A stretch of DNA of 64,000 nt from Halopiger aswanensis (GTDB taxonomy: Archaea; Halobacteriota; Halobacteria; Halobacteriales; Natrialbaceae): NCBI RefSeq assembly GCF_003610195.1, contig NZ_RAPO01000006.1, forward strand, positions 1 to 64,000, written 5' to 3'. Shown here in pieces: positions 15,577 to 24,268 of the stretch. The notes under the pieces were generated by a model. The model made no database searches. It worked only from the letters and a program-made list of their open reading frames with translations, and had not been told where the DNA came from. Position numbers and translations under genes: made by a program. The first letter of the stretch is position 1, and each line of letters begins with the position of its first letter.

Positions 15577-17457
15577 ATGCCATCTGACGCGTACCCGCCG
15601 ATCGAACACTACGGCGTCGTCGGCAACCTCGAGACGTGCGCGCTCGTCGGGCCCGACGGCTCGATCGACTGGTTCCCGTTTCCGCACCTCGAGTCGCCGA
15701 GCATCTTCGCGGCGATCCTCGACGCCGACCGCGGCGGCCGGTTCCGGATCGCGCCGACCGATTCCGTCGAGACGCAGCGGCGGTACGTCGACGCGACGAA
15801 CGTCCTCGAGACGACCTTCCGAACCGACGGCGGCGACGTGACGCTGACGGACTTCCTGCCGCCGGCCGACCGGATCGACCACCCGAAGAAGGTCCTCTAC
15901 CGCAAGCTCGCCTGCGCCGACGGCGGCGTCGACCTCGCGATCGAGTTCGAACCGCGGTTCGAGTACGGCCGCGCGGCCACGACGATCGACCGGGTCGACG
16001 ACGGGATTCTCGCCGACGGCGAGGACGAGCGGACGCTGCTCGAGTTCCCCGCAGACGCCGCCCTCGAGATTCGAGACGGCGGGGGAGCGGAACCGAGCCG
16101 AGTAACCGGGACTCTGTCGCTCGAGGCCGGCGACGAGGCCTGGTTCCTGCTGCGGTGTACGGGCGCCGAAGACGCGAACACGGATCCGGACGCCGCGCTC
16201 GACGAGACGGTGCAGTTCTGGACCGACTGGGCCCACGACTGCGGTCCCGAGGGCGACTGCGCCTTCGCGGGGCCGTGGCACGACGCGGTCGTCCGGTCCG
16301 AACTCGTCCTCAAACTGCTGACCCACGCCGAGTCGGGCGGGATCGCGGCCGCACCGACCACTTCGCTGCCCGAGGATATCGGCGGCGTGCGCAACTGGGA
16401 CTACCGGTTCAACTGGCTTCGGGACGCCGGCTTTACCGTTCAGGCGCTGATGAACCTCGGCACCGCCGCGGAAGCAAACGATTACTTCGACTGGTTCATG
16501 GACCTCTGTCAGGTCGACGAGCCCGCGTCGATCCAGCCGCTGTACGGACTCCACGGCGACTCGGATCTCGAGGAGCGGGAGTTAGAGCACTTCGAGGGAT
16601 ATCGCGGTTCCAGCCCGGTCCGGATCGGAAACGGCGCCGCCGACCAGCGCCAGCACGACACGTACGGGGAACTCCTGCTGGCCGTCGACGAGATGCGCCG
16701 ACACGGCCGAGAACTGGACGCCGACGAGTGGGACCGGATCCGCGCCATCGTCGAGTACGTCCGCGAGATCTGGACGGATCCCGACGCGGGCATCTGGGAG
16801 GTCCGCGGCGGCGACAGACACTTCGTCTTCTCGAAGGCGATGTGCTGGGCCGCCCTCGACCGCGGGATCGCGATCGCAACCGACGGCGACCACGACGCGC
16901 CGGCCGAGGCGTGGCAGGCGACCCGCGAGCGGATCAGGGCGGACGTCCTCGAGAACGGCTACGACGAGGACGTCGGCGCGTTCGTCCAGTCGTACGGCTC
17001 GACGGCGCTGGACGCGACCGGCCTCCTGCTGCCGATCGTCGGCTTCCTGCCCTTCGAGGACGACCGCGTGCAGGGGACGATCGAGGCGATCGACGACCGG
17101 CTGGTCGACGACGAGATCTTCGTCCAGCGGTACGACGGCGACGACGGCCTGCCGGGCGAGGAAGGCGCCTTCGTCCTCTGCTCGTGCTGGCTGATCGACG
17201 CGCTCGCGCTCTCCGGGCGCCTCGAAGAGGCCCGGACCCGCTTCGAGACGCTGCTGTCGTACCTGAACCCGCTCGGACTGATCGCGGAGGAGCTCGACCC
17301 CGAGAGCGGCGCCCACCTGGGGAACTTCCCGCAGGCGTTCAGCCACGTCGGGATCGTCAACAGCGCCCTGTATCTGGGCTACGCTCGAGGGCTCGAGACG
17401 CCCGGCCCGGCGCCGATGGGGATCCGGCTCGGCGAGCCGATCCCGGGCGACGACTAA
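15577..17457 (+). CDS. Glycoside hydrolase family 15 (glucoamylase/trehalase-like)
   Basis: A 626-residue cytosolic protein with the bacterial/archaeal GH15 layout. An N-terminal beta-sandwich (about 1-230, starting IEHYGVVGNLETCALVGPDG and SIDWFPFP) is followed by an (alpha/alpha)6 barrel. Signature segments are WDYRFNWLRDAGFT (about 273-287), the general acid Glu in GIWEVRG (about 407), the candidate base in AEELDP (about 570), and LGNFPQAFSHVG. These enzymes release glucose from maltodextrins or split trehalose; the two cannot be separated by motifs. There is no signal peptide, so the substrate is intracellular. The frame stays open far upstream, but no conserved sequence precedes MPSDAYPP. 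Confidence 0.9.
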   Translation: MPSDAYPPIEHYGVVGNLETCALVGPDGSIDWFPFPHLESPSIFAAILDADRGGRFRIAPTDSVETQRRYVDATNVLETTFRTDGGDVTLTDFLPPADRIDHPKKVLYRKLACADGGVDLAIEFEPRFEYGRAATTIDRVDDGILADGEDERTLLEFPADAALEIRDGGGAEPSRVTGTLSLEAGDEAWFLLRCTGAEDANTDPDAALDETVQFWTDWAHDCGPEGDCAFAGPWHDAVVRSELVLKLLTHAESGGIAAAPTTSLPEDIGGVRNWDYRFNWLRDAGFTVQALMNLGTAAEANDYFDWFMDLCQVDEPASIQPLYGLHGDSDLEERELEHFEGYRGSSPVRIGNGAADQRQHDTYGELLLAVDEMRRHGRELDADEWDRIRAIVEYVREIWTDPDAGIWEVRGGDRHFVFSKAMCWAALDRGIAIATDGDHDAPAEAWQATRERIRADVLENGYDEDVGAFVQSYGSTALDATGLLLPIVGFLPFEDDRVQGTIEAIDDRLVDDEIFVQRYDGDDGLPGEEGAFVLCSCWLIDALALSGRLEEARTRFETLLSYLNPLGLIAEELDPESGAHLGNFPQAFSHVGIVNSALYLGYARGLETPGPAPMGIRLGEPIPGDD

Positions 17458-17464
17458 CGCGTCG

Positions 17465-18916
17465 TCACCCCGCGATTTCGATCGTCCCGCGCATGTTCTG
17501 CGGGTGGACCTGACAGTAGTACTCGCTCATCGCCTCGCTCGCGGTGAACGTGACCGTCTGCGTGGCCCCTTCCTCGCCGACGAGGTCGGTGGCCAGCAGG
17601 TCCGCTCCGCTTTCGTCCGCGATCGCGAAGTTGTGCTGCAGACCGTCGCCGTTCTCCCAGACCAGCGCGTACTCGGTCCCCGCCTCGAGTTGCAGCGTCG
17701 GGTTTTCCGCGTCCGCGATGGCGTCGGGAGCGGCGCCCTGCCAGGCCGACGCCTCGCCGATCAGGCGGACGTCGGCGTCGGCGGTTCCGTCGGCCGAGTC
17801 CGATTCGCCGTCGCTCGACTCGCCGTCCGCTCCCTGCCCCGGGAACTCCCACTCGGCGAACGGCCCCTCGACCAGCTCCTCTTGCTCCCACATCGCGTGG
17901 ATGAACGGCTGGGTCCGGCCGTCGGGCAGCTCCATCGCGGTCGGCACCGGGTCGTAGACCGGTCCCTCGGGCGTCGGCCTGATCGGCAGGACGACGCCGT
18001 GCGTGTGGTGGATCTGTCCCGCGATCGTCTCCTCGGGCGCCAGCGGCAGCTCCTCGTCGATCGCCAGCCGGTAGCGCTCGTCGCGGACGGTCTGGGTCGT
18101 CATGAAGTGAAACACCCGGAACCCGTCCGTCGTGGCTCGCTCCCCGTTTACGTAGACGTCGCCGACACCCCAGCAGGCGGCGTAGTCGTACAGTTTGGCC
18201 ATCAGCGGCGACCCGGTGCCGGTCTGCCCGTGGTGCCACGCGCCGACGCGGACGCCGCCGCCGGTCTCGTAGCCGGGAATCGGCGGTTTGACGACGTGAT
18301 CGAAGTCGAGTTCGTACTCGTTGCCCGCCGGATCGGTGAACTGCGCCGCGAGGTCGACCGCGTCGGCCGTGTCCCCTGGCTCGCCGGGCGTGTCGTACGG
18401 CTGGCGGTCCCGATACGTGATCTCGAACGCGCCGCTCGTGACCTCCGCCTGATCGCTGAAGATGTTCGGCTCGACGTACTTCTGCTCGGCGACGCCGGCG
18501 TTCTCGTCGTCCTCGATCGGCTCGCGGCCGCTCTCCGGCGCCGCCACCAGCGGCGGCAGGTCCTCGAGCAACTGCGGGACGGCGTTCCCGAGCGGTTCCG
18601 GCAGCCCCTTCGCCTGTTCGATCCGGGACTCGAGCAGGTCGCTCCCGAACCGCGGGTTCTCCGCCGTGCCGAACACCTGGGGGCTCAGCCGTCGCTCGCC
18701 CGGCAAGATCCAGTAGAAGGCGTTTCCGGGCTCCTGTCGTACGACGACGTCGCGACTCGAGTCGGCCGTATCGCCGTTATCGTCGTGCTGCTCGAGTGCC
18801 GTGCCGTTCGATTCCGCGCCGACGCGTCCCGCGACGGCGCCGAGCGTCGTCGCGCCGGTCGCCGCGAGCAGCGACCGGCGGGTCCAGCGGCCGTCCGCTC
18901 CGTTCATATTTGTCAT
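17465..18916 (-). CDS. Tat-exported two-domain protein with C-terminal cupredoxin
   Basis: A 483-residue protein. A twin-arginine signal (WTRRSLLAATGATTLGAVAG, residues 12-31) sends it folded across the membrane. A large N-terminal region (about 50-365) is unrecognised and His/Trp-rich (GAWHHGQTGTG, GQIHHTHGVVLP, HAMWEQE). After an acidic Ser/Asp linker comes a plastocyanin-type domain (about 385-483) with ligands His428, Cys468, His471 and Met475. The copper site implies electron transfer or redox chemistry at the outer surface. The partner may be the respiratory oxidases encoded elsewhere in this window, an inference. The N-terminal histidines may bind a second metal. Confidence 0.85.
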   Translation of the reverse strand: MTNMNGADGRWTRRSLLAATGATTLGAVAGRVGAESNGTALEQHDDNGDTADSSRDVVVRQEPGNAFYWILPGERRLSPQVFGTAENPRFGSDLLESRIEQAKGLPEPLGNAVPQLLEDLPPLVAAPESGREPIEDDENAGVAEQKYVEPNIFSDQAEVTSGAFEITYRDRQPYDTPGEPGDTADAVDLAAQFTDPAGNEYELDFDHVVKPPIPGYETGGGVRVGAWHHGQTGTGSPLMAKLYDYAACWGVGDVYVNGERATTDGFRVFHFMTTQTVRDERYRLAIDEELPLAPEETIAGQIHHTHGVVLPIRPTPEGPVYDPVPTAMELPDGRTQPFIHAMWEQEELVEGPFAEWEFPGQGADGESSDGESDSADGTADADVRLIGEASAWQGAAPDAIADAENPTLQLEAGTEYALVWENGDGLQHNFAIADESGADLLATDLVGEEGATQTVTFTASEAMSEYYCQVHPQNMRGTIEIAG

Positions 18917-19231
18917 ATGGTGTCACACCGAATCGGCGGTAGCGAGCCGGGCGGATAAGTCGGGCCATCGTTGGTGCACGCTAGCTGCCCATTCACCCAA
19001 TCTTTTAGTAGGAGATCGGTCGGCGGCCGACGAGATGCGGCGGATCGTCCAGCGAGTACCGTTCGAACGCGGTCGGTAAAACGAGATTAGCGGGACACGG
19101 AGCGTTTCGGTCACAGTGGAACGCTCGCACGTCTCCGGTACGCGCGCCGTTCGATCTGTGTGTTACTCGAGACGCGTCGCTCGAGCGCCACACGCACCTC
19201 GAGAAACGAAAATCGACCGTCGAAATCCGGT
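18917..19231. other. Intergenic region upstream of the cupredoxin gene
   Basis: About 315 nt. On the minus strand, CTTATCC near 18955 could be the TATA box of the cupredoxin gene. Translated frames show no family. The 3' end of dsrE-like adjoins it. Confidence 0.45.
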
Positions 19232-19588
19232 TTAGAAGGTGATGATCTCGTAGTCGTCGCTGACGAGCGATCGGATACTCGGGTGGCCTTCGTTCTCGTC
19301 GATGCGGACGATGCCCTGGTCTTCGACGGCGTCGTCGACGTCGAAGGCGCTGGCGCAGTAGTCGCAGACGGAGGCTTCGTCCTGAACCGACTGGTAGAGG
19401 CCGTGGTAGTCGTGCGCCTCGTCTTCCAGTTCCGCGATCCACTGCGTGCCGGCGCCGTCGAAGATGAGTTCGAGGTCGTCCTCCTCGTTCGCGGCGAACT
19501 CCCTGGCGGCCTCGAGGCCGTTGACCATGCGTCCGGTGTCGGCGTGCGATTCGGTGCCGGCGAGAATGATGACGGCTGCGTTGACCAT
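19232..19588 (-). CDS. DsrE/DsrF-like sulfur-relay family protein
   Basis: A 118-residue DsrE-fold protein. It opens MVNAAVIILAGTESHAD, with an ELIFDGAGTQWI strand and a CDYCASAF segment with a Cys pair at the position where DsrE/YchN proteins often carry the functional cysteine. The start at 19588 is 30 nt downstream of TTTGTATA on the minus strand. Such proteins form small oligomers that carry or bind sulfur. Company here includes OsmC nearby and a sulfite reductase fusion 9 kb away, consistent with sulfur or redox handling. Confidence 0.85.
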   Translation of the reverse strand: MVNAAVIILAGTESHADTGRMVNGLEAAREFAANEEDDLELIFDGAGTQWIAELEDEAHDYHGLYQSVQDEASVCDYCASAFDVDDAVEDQGIVRIDENEGHPSIRSLVSDDYEIITF

Positions 19589-19707
19589 TGCAGTCGTACG
19601 CAGGAGACAGGTATACAAAACGGGCCGGCGACCGTGTGCCCGCAGTGCACGACCGCCGAGAGGACGGATGACGCGGCGGCCGTCGACCGCGATTTGGCCC
19701 GCTTGGA

Positions 19708-19994
19708 TCAGTGGTCGTGCTCGTGGCTGTGGCCGTGATCGTGACGGTGTCCGCGGGCGTGCTCGTGTCCGCAGCGCTCGAACTCCCCGGAAAACGCCCG
19801 CTGGACGACTTCCGAGAGCGCGGGGTGGATAACATCTTCGAGGGAATGCAGCCCCGGTTGAGACACGCGCCGCCGAGTCGTCCCTTCTCGACGACCGCAA
19901 CCGACTGCCCGCGGTTCGCCGCCGCGTTCGCCACCTCGAGTCCCGATCCCGAGCTGATAGCCAGAAAGTCGTACTCCGTGGGGTCGCACGACAC
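19708..19994 (-). pseudogene. Deletion remnant of a dihydrolipoamide dehydrogenase-like flavoprotein
   Basis: Reading down the minus strand, residues typical of the N-terminus of class I pyridine nucleotide-disulfide oxidoreductases appear: EYDFLAISSGSGLEVANAA, then VEKGRLGGACLNRGCIPSKML with the redox CxxxxxC motif. Immediately after, in another frame, comes the family's C-terminal end, IHPALSEVVQRAFSGEF, then a His-rich tail (GHRHDHGHSHEHDH) and a stop. The join lies near 19828-19835. About 400 central codons (NAD domain and most of the interface domain) are gone and the frame shifts by one, so the product cannot be an enzyme. The original start codon is also unclear; GTG 19994 is the best candidate. 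Confidence 0.85.
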
Positions 19995-20199
19995 GCCGAG
20001 CGTAACGAACAGCAGGCCGGAATGCCCAACACGATGGAGACGACCGACTGCTCGATCTCCGCCGCGAACGCCGGTCACGCGTCGCGGTGCAGGGGAGGTC
20101 ACACCTCGCGGTCCCGCAGTTTTATCCCGGTGTTCGGTGACACGCCTCGTAGGCGGCCGACGGCGCGACGCGGCCGCACGATACCACGGTGACTACGCT

Positions 20200-20652
20200 A
20201 TGAGCGAATCCGAAAACGTCCTTCCCGTCGAGGTCGAGGCGGATCGCGAGACACCAACGAAATCGACGGTCACGGCACGAGGCTTCGAACTGGTGATCGA
20301 CGAACCCGAAGACATGGGCGGCCAGGACGACGGGCCGAACCCCCTCGAGTACCTGCTGGCCGGGCAGGCCGGCTGTCTCAACGTCACGGCCTCGCAGGTC
20401 GCGAAGGATATGGACCTCGCGCTCGAGGATCTCGAAATCGAGATTTCGGGCGAGTTCGACGTCGCAACGTTCCAGACCGAACGACCGGACGACCACACCG
20501 GCGTCCGGAACATCGAGGTCCGGATGGATATCGAGGCCGACGCGGACCGGGAGACGCTCGAGGAGTTCGGCGAGCGCGTCGAGAAGCGGTGTCCTGTCTC
20601 CAACAACATCGCAGAGGCGACGGATATCGGGCTCTCCGTCGAGCGATCGTAG
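20200..20652 (+). CDS. OsmC family protein
   Basis: A 150-residue OsmC/Ohr-superfamily protein. It has a mostly beta N-terminal part (STVTARGFELVIDEPEDMGG), GPNPLEYLLAGQAGCLNVTA with the conserved active cysteine, and a second conserved cysteine in KRCPVSNNI. OsmC/Ohr proteins use the Cys pair to reduce organic hydroperoxides; the wider YhfA branch is less well defined. The ATG at 20200 gives the standard family length. It stands alone between the flavoprotein remnant and the amphi-Trp gene. Confidence 0.9.
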   Translation: MSESENVLPVEVEADRETPTKSTVTARGFELVIDEPEDMGGQDDGPNPLEYLLAGQAGCLNVTASQVAKDMDLALEDLEIEISGEFDVATFQTERPDDHTGVRNIEVRMDIEADADRETLEEFGERVEKRCPVSNNIAEATDIGLSVERS

Positions 20653-20805
20653 CGCGGCGCTCGTTCGGTTCCGCTCGCGGCGATCAGTCGCCGCGTCCCG
20701 TCTCGGTGACCCGCTGTCGATCCCGGTGAAAGGTATCGGGCGCGATGACTGACAAACCGGCCAATATCCAACGTTTACGGTCGGGAGCGTGGAAGCCGCT
20801 CCCGC

Positions 20806-21132
20806 ATGACGGACGACGAATCGGCGAACGGCGAGGAATCGGCGCCCGAAGAAGCGGAGGCAGACGAGGAAGAAGAGTCCGAGGGACGAGAACTCGAGTA
20901 CGAACACTACCACGCCCGCGAGGAGGTCGTCGCCCACCTCGAGTCGTTCCTCGAGGGATTCCGCGAGGGCGATACCGTCTCCCTGACCATCGGCGAGGAG
21001 ACGATCGAACTCGAACCGCCGGAACACCTGAACTTCGAAGTCGAGTACGAAGAAGAGGACGACACCCGCGAACTCGAGTTCGAACTCGAGTGGGAGGAAC
21101 GGACCGAGGACCTGGAGATCGGGAGTTCGTAA
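20806..21132 (+). CDS. Amphi-Trp domain-containing protein
   Basis: A 108-residue, extremely acidic protein. A disordered Glu/Asp/Ala tail (about 1-30) is followed by an amphi-Trp domain (about 33-102), recognised from REEVVAHLESFLEGFREGDTV, alternating strands (TIELEPPEHLNFEVEYE) and the closing LEFELEWEE. The family is of unknown function. It converges with the FNT transporter gene (21-nt gap), and nothing ties it to neighbours. Confidence 0.85.
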   Translation: MTDDESANGEESAPEEAEADEEEESEGRELEYEHYHAREEVVAHLESFLEGFREGDTVSLTIGEETIELEPPEHLNFEVEYEEEDDTRELEFELEWEERTEDLEIGSS

Positions 21133-21153
21133 CGTCGCAGTCGGCAGCGGCGG

Positions 21154-22128
21154 TCAGTCGTCGCGGTCCGCTGGACCGTCGCTTCGAGCGTCCCTGCTGA
21201 ATAGTATCTCGCGGAGCGAAAGCGTGGTGTGTTGTGCCTGGTACGTGCGTTCGACCGCCTGGAAGTAGTTGACGACGGTGACCAGGACCACGCCGCCGAT
21301 CGTGTTCCCGAGCAACACCGGAAGCACGAACTCGACGGCGCCGGTCGCGAGCGCCACCTCGCCGCGGAAGACGAGGAACATGACCTCGGTCGCGGAGACG
21401 ACGACGTGATAGAGGTTGCCGAGCGGGATCGCGAGGAACGCGATATAGATCAACACCAGGCGGGCGACCGTCTCCTGTGACGCGTAGTCGAGCCAGACGA
21501 CGCCGGCGACGATCAGCCCGGCGAACGCCCCCTTGAAGAACGTCGGCCACCAGGCCGTCTCGAGCCCCGCGTTGGAGATTCCGACGGCCGTCTCCATCAC
21601 GTCCGGGGAGAAGACGCCCGTCGACGCGAGGAAGAAGGCGCCGAGGGTACCGCCGGCGAAGTTGCCGATCAACACGATCGCCCAGACGGAGAGCAAGGCG
21701 GGGACGCTCGTCAGCCGCTCGAGTACGAGCGCGACGGGTGGAAGCGTATTCTCGGTGAACAGTTGGTAGTCGCCGATGATGATGTAGGCGAACCCGAGGG
21801 GATAGAGCAACGCGCCCGCGATCGGCGCGCCCCCGCTGGCCTCGGTCAGCGACGCGTAGAGCATGAACGTCAGCGTGATCGCAAAGCCGGCGGCGAGCGC
21901 GCTGAAAAACAGCTCTCGAGTACCGGTCGTGATCTCGTCGTCGGCGGCGGCGACGATCCGGTGGAAGATCTCGTCGGCCGAGAAGCGATCGCGAACGACG
22001 GCGCCGGCCGCCGGAACGCCCTCGCGGGATTCTTCGACGGCTTCTCGAAGCGATTCGTCCGCGTCCGACCCAACGGCGACAGTTGCGTCGTCCGTCGTCG
22101 GCTCGACGCGGCGCTTACCGTCGGTCAT
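21154..22128 (-). CDS. Formate/nitrite transporter (FNT) family channel
   Basis: A 324-residue membrane protein. After an 80-residue acidic N-terminal extension come six hydrophobic helices with FNT features: LYPLGFAYIIIGDYQLFTENT, the NFAGGTLGAFF half-helix and its inverted-repeat partner GNTIGGVVLVTVVNYF. FNT pentamers pass small monovalent anions such as formate, nitrite or hydrosulfide. The long N-terminal arm is more typical of the haloarchaeal branch. Substrate not readable; the nearest relevant gene, the siroheme reductase fusion, is 10 kb away. Confidence 0.88.
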   Translation of the reverse strand: MTDGKRRVEPTTDDATVAVGSDADESLREAVEESREGVPAAGAVVRDRFSADEIFHRIVAAADDEITTGTRELFFSALAAGFAITLTFMLYASLTEASGGAPIAGALLYPLGFAYIIIGDYQLFTENTLPPVALVLERLTSVPALLSVWAIVLIGNFAGGTLGAFFLASTGVFSPDVMETAVGISNAGLETAWWPTFFKGAFAGLIVAGVVWLDYASQETVARLVLIYIAFLAIPLGNLYHVVVSATEVMFLVFRGEVALATGAVEFVLPVLLGNTIGGVVLVTVVNYFQAVERTYQAQHTTLSLREILFSRDARSDGPADRDD

Positions 22129-22315
22129 GACAGCGATAACGGGTTCGGAGAGATGCGACTACCTGATTCAGCACGCTTCGACCTGCGTACAGGCGGCTGA
22201 TACGTGTTTCGTTACGCGGACCAGACGGTTCGGCGGCGATCGAGACATCGCCGATTGCACCGGTGGCGCCGCGGGACTGAGGGAGTGACGGGGAAGGGAC
22301 CGTCCGGACGCCGGC

Positions 22316-22441
22316 CTACGGCGGGATCGTTGCCCCGGTGAAGACGACGAGGTAGACGATCGCGGCGACGAGCGCGAGGCCGAGCGCGGTCAGCATGAAC
22401 GCGAACGTCCCCTCGGGCGTGTAGATAGAGGGACCGGGCAT
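22316..22441 (-). CDS. 41-residue single-helix membrane protein near the cox genes
   Basis: The frame reads MPGPSIYTPEGTFAFMLTAL, continues as one membrane helix (LALVAAIVYLVVF) and ends TGATIPP. Codon choice is typical of this genome, with GC in third positions. It lies 97 nt downstream of the DUF6684-type gene on the same strand, next to coxB. Very small helical subunits are common in haem-copper oxidase loci, so an accessory cox subunit is a reasonable inference. No homologue is recalled by name. Confidence 0.6.
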   Translation of the reverse strand: MPGPSIYTPEGTFAFMLTALGLALVAAIVYLVVFTGATIPP

Positions 22442-22538
22442 ACAGCGGTCGTCCGTACGAGTTCCGGCGGGTTAAACGCTCCCGTGGCAACGGCCGTGCG
22501 GGTGTCGTGCGCTCGGGCGTTCGAGCGCCCGAGTCGGC

Positions 22539-22766
22539 TCAGGATTTGTCGGCGTCCCGCTCGATCACCCGCGCGACGACGTACGTCGCGATCAACAGGA
22601 GGACCAGCGGGAACAGCGTCAGCGTGTGCGTGAGGACGACGGGGAGCGGATCGAACGACCACGGCGAGGCGGCTTCGAAGAGCACGGCGAAGTACGCGAG
22701 GATCACCAGCGGCACCACGTTGATCGAGGCGTCGACCGCCGTGTCTCGAGAGAGCCAGTCGAGCAT
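22539..22766 (-). CDS. DUF6684-like small membrane protein (cox-associated)
   Basis: A 75-residue protein with two hydrophobic helices (about 14-35 and 41-65) and the N-terminus MLDWLSRDTAVDASINVVPL. This resembles the haloarchaeal DUF6684 family, which sits beside cytochrome oxidase genes (family recalled, not searched). It is transcribed away from coxB, whose start is 127 nt off, so the two may share a divergent promoter region. Confidence 0.72.
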   Translation of the reverse strand: MLDWLSRDTAVDASINVVPLVILAYFAVLFEAASPWSFDPLPVVLTHTLTLFPLVLLLIATYVVARVIERDADKS

Positions 22767-22893
22767 GTCTCCGTCTTCGATCGCGAGGGGAATAAACCGT
22801 ATTCACGAGCGCTGATAGGCGCGGCATTCGGCGCCGCTAGCGCAGTATTTCGGACAAACCCTTATCACGGGGGTTATTGTAGCCACCCCGTAG

Positions 22894-23682
22894 ATGAGGG
22901 GCGCACGTCGCACCGCCGTCATCGTCGCGTTCCTAGCCGCGCTGGCGATCGGTGCAGTGCCGAGCGTCGCCGTCGCCGCGTCGGTGACGGAGCAAGTCAT
23001 CAGCCGCCTCAACCGGCAGTTGCTCTACCTCGCCGTCCCGATCGCGGTCCTCGTCGAGGCGATCCTCGCGTACACGGTCTGGCGGTTCCGCGACAACGAC
23101 GAACCGGAGCCGACCAAGGAGAACCGCCAACTCGAGATCACGTGGACGATCGCGACGGCGCTCGTGTTGCTGTTCGTCGGCACGGCCTCGTTTTACGTGC
23201 TGGCCCAGCCGACGGTGTCGACGGTGCTCGACGATCCGCAGCGGAACGCCGAACCCGGCAACGCTCCCGAAGACGCGGTCGAAGCCCACATCGTCACGGA
23301 GCAGTGGAACTACACGTTCGAGTACCCGGAGGAGAACGTGACGACCTCGGAGTCGCTGGTTCTCCCCGAAAATCGGACGGCCTACCTCTATATCACCTCC
23401 GAGGACGTGATCCACTCCGTTCACGTCCCCGAACTCGGCTTGAAACAGGACGCGCTGCCCGGCCAGTACAACCTCCTGCGGACCGAACCGACCGAGAAGG
23501 GCGAGTACCGCCTCTACTGTGCGGAGCTGTGCGGTCGCGGCCACCCCGAGATGCTCTCGACGGTACAGGTCGTCAGCGAGGACGAGTACGAGCGGTGGCT
23601 CGAGAACCCGGAGTCGGCGCTGAACGAATCGGAAGCGAACGAGTCGTCGGCGAACGGATCGGCGACCGACGGCGGCCCATGA
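22894..23682 (+). CDS. coxB: Cytochrome c oxidase subunit II (aa3 type)
   Basis: A 262-residue subunit. It has a signal-like first helix (about 8-28), two membrane helices (about 43-63 and 83-104) and a periplasmic CuA domain (about 125-232). The binuclear copper ligands are His174, Cys209, Glu211 (backbone), Cys213, His217 and Met220 in YCAELCGRGHPEM. It accepts electrons from a small redox carrier, in haloarchaea probably halocyanin, and passes them to subunit I. The tail is Asn/Ser/Glu-rich. Its stop overlaps the next gene's ATG (ATGA), showing translational coupling. Confidence 0.95.
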   Translation: MRGARRTAVIVAFLAALAIGAVPSVAVAASVTEQVISRLNRQLLYLAVPIAVLVEAILAYTVWRFRDNDEPEPTKENRQLEITWTIATALVLLFVGTASFYVLAQPTVSTVLDDPQRNAEPGNAPEDAVEAHIVTEQWNYTFEYPEENVTTSESLVLPENRTAYLYITSEDVIHSVHVPELGLKQDALPGQYNLLRTEPTEKGEYRLYCAELCGRGHPEMLSTVQVVSEDEYERWLENPESALNESEANESSANGSATDGGP

Positions 23683-24095
23683 AGCGGTTCCCGAGCGCGG
23701 TCGCCGGCGGCGTCTCGGCGACCACCGTTATGACGCTCCTACTTCTGTTGCTCGAGGTCGAGACCCGCTCGGCGATGGACATCTTCTACGTCATCGCCCG
23801 GTTCATCGGGACGCCGAACGATCCCGCCGTCGGCTTCGCCCTGTTCGTCGTCGCCGGCGTCGTCGCCTGGCCGCTCCTCTTTCTCGCGCTCGAGCCGTAC
23901 CTTCCCCGCGGCCCGGATCCGGCCGCCCGCGGCGTCGTGTTCGCCTCCCTGCTGTGGGTGCCGTTCGTGATTACGGGGCGCGGGGATATCGGCGGTCCGC
24001 TGCTGGTCCTGTTCAGCGCGTACACGCTGTTCGCCCACTGGGCCTACGGGTTCACTCTCGGGGCCGTCTACGGTCGCTTGCTCGATCGTCCGTAG
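23679..24095 (+). CDS. DUF6789-like membrane protein (cox operon)
   Basis: A 138-residue four-helix membrane protein starting MKRFPSAVAGGVSATTVMTLLLLLLEV and ending with HWAYGFTLGAVYGRLLDRP. It overlaps the coxB stop by 4 nt and precedes coxA, so it belongs to the oxidase transcription unit. A second member with the same ending (HWVYGYVLGQVMERL) is encoded at 26127. Function unknown; assembly factor or minor subunit are both possible. Confidence 0.8.
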   Translation: MKRFPSAVAGGVSATTVMTLLLLLLEVETRSAMDIFYVIARFIGTPNDPAVGFALFVVAGVVAWPLLFLALEPYLPRGPDPAARGVVFASLLWVPFVITGRGDIGGPLLVLFSAYTLFAHWAYGFTLGAVYGRLLDRP

Positions 24096-24268
24096 TGTCG
24101 ACCCGCCGGCATCACTCGAGCCGGGGTACTGTCAGAATCGGAGCCGTAACCGCCGATTTCGATCGACGCCGACACAAACCTTTACCTCGCGTTCGTTGAA
24201 GACGGCGGTGACCGCGGAGGCGGGCGCCGTCGCGCGATCCGCTTCCCGATAGGTGCACACGATACACG

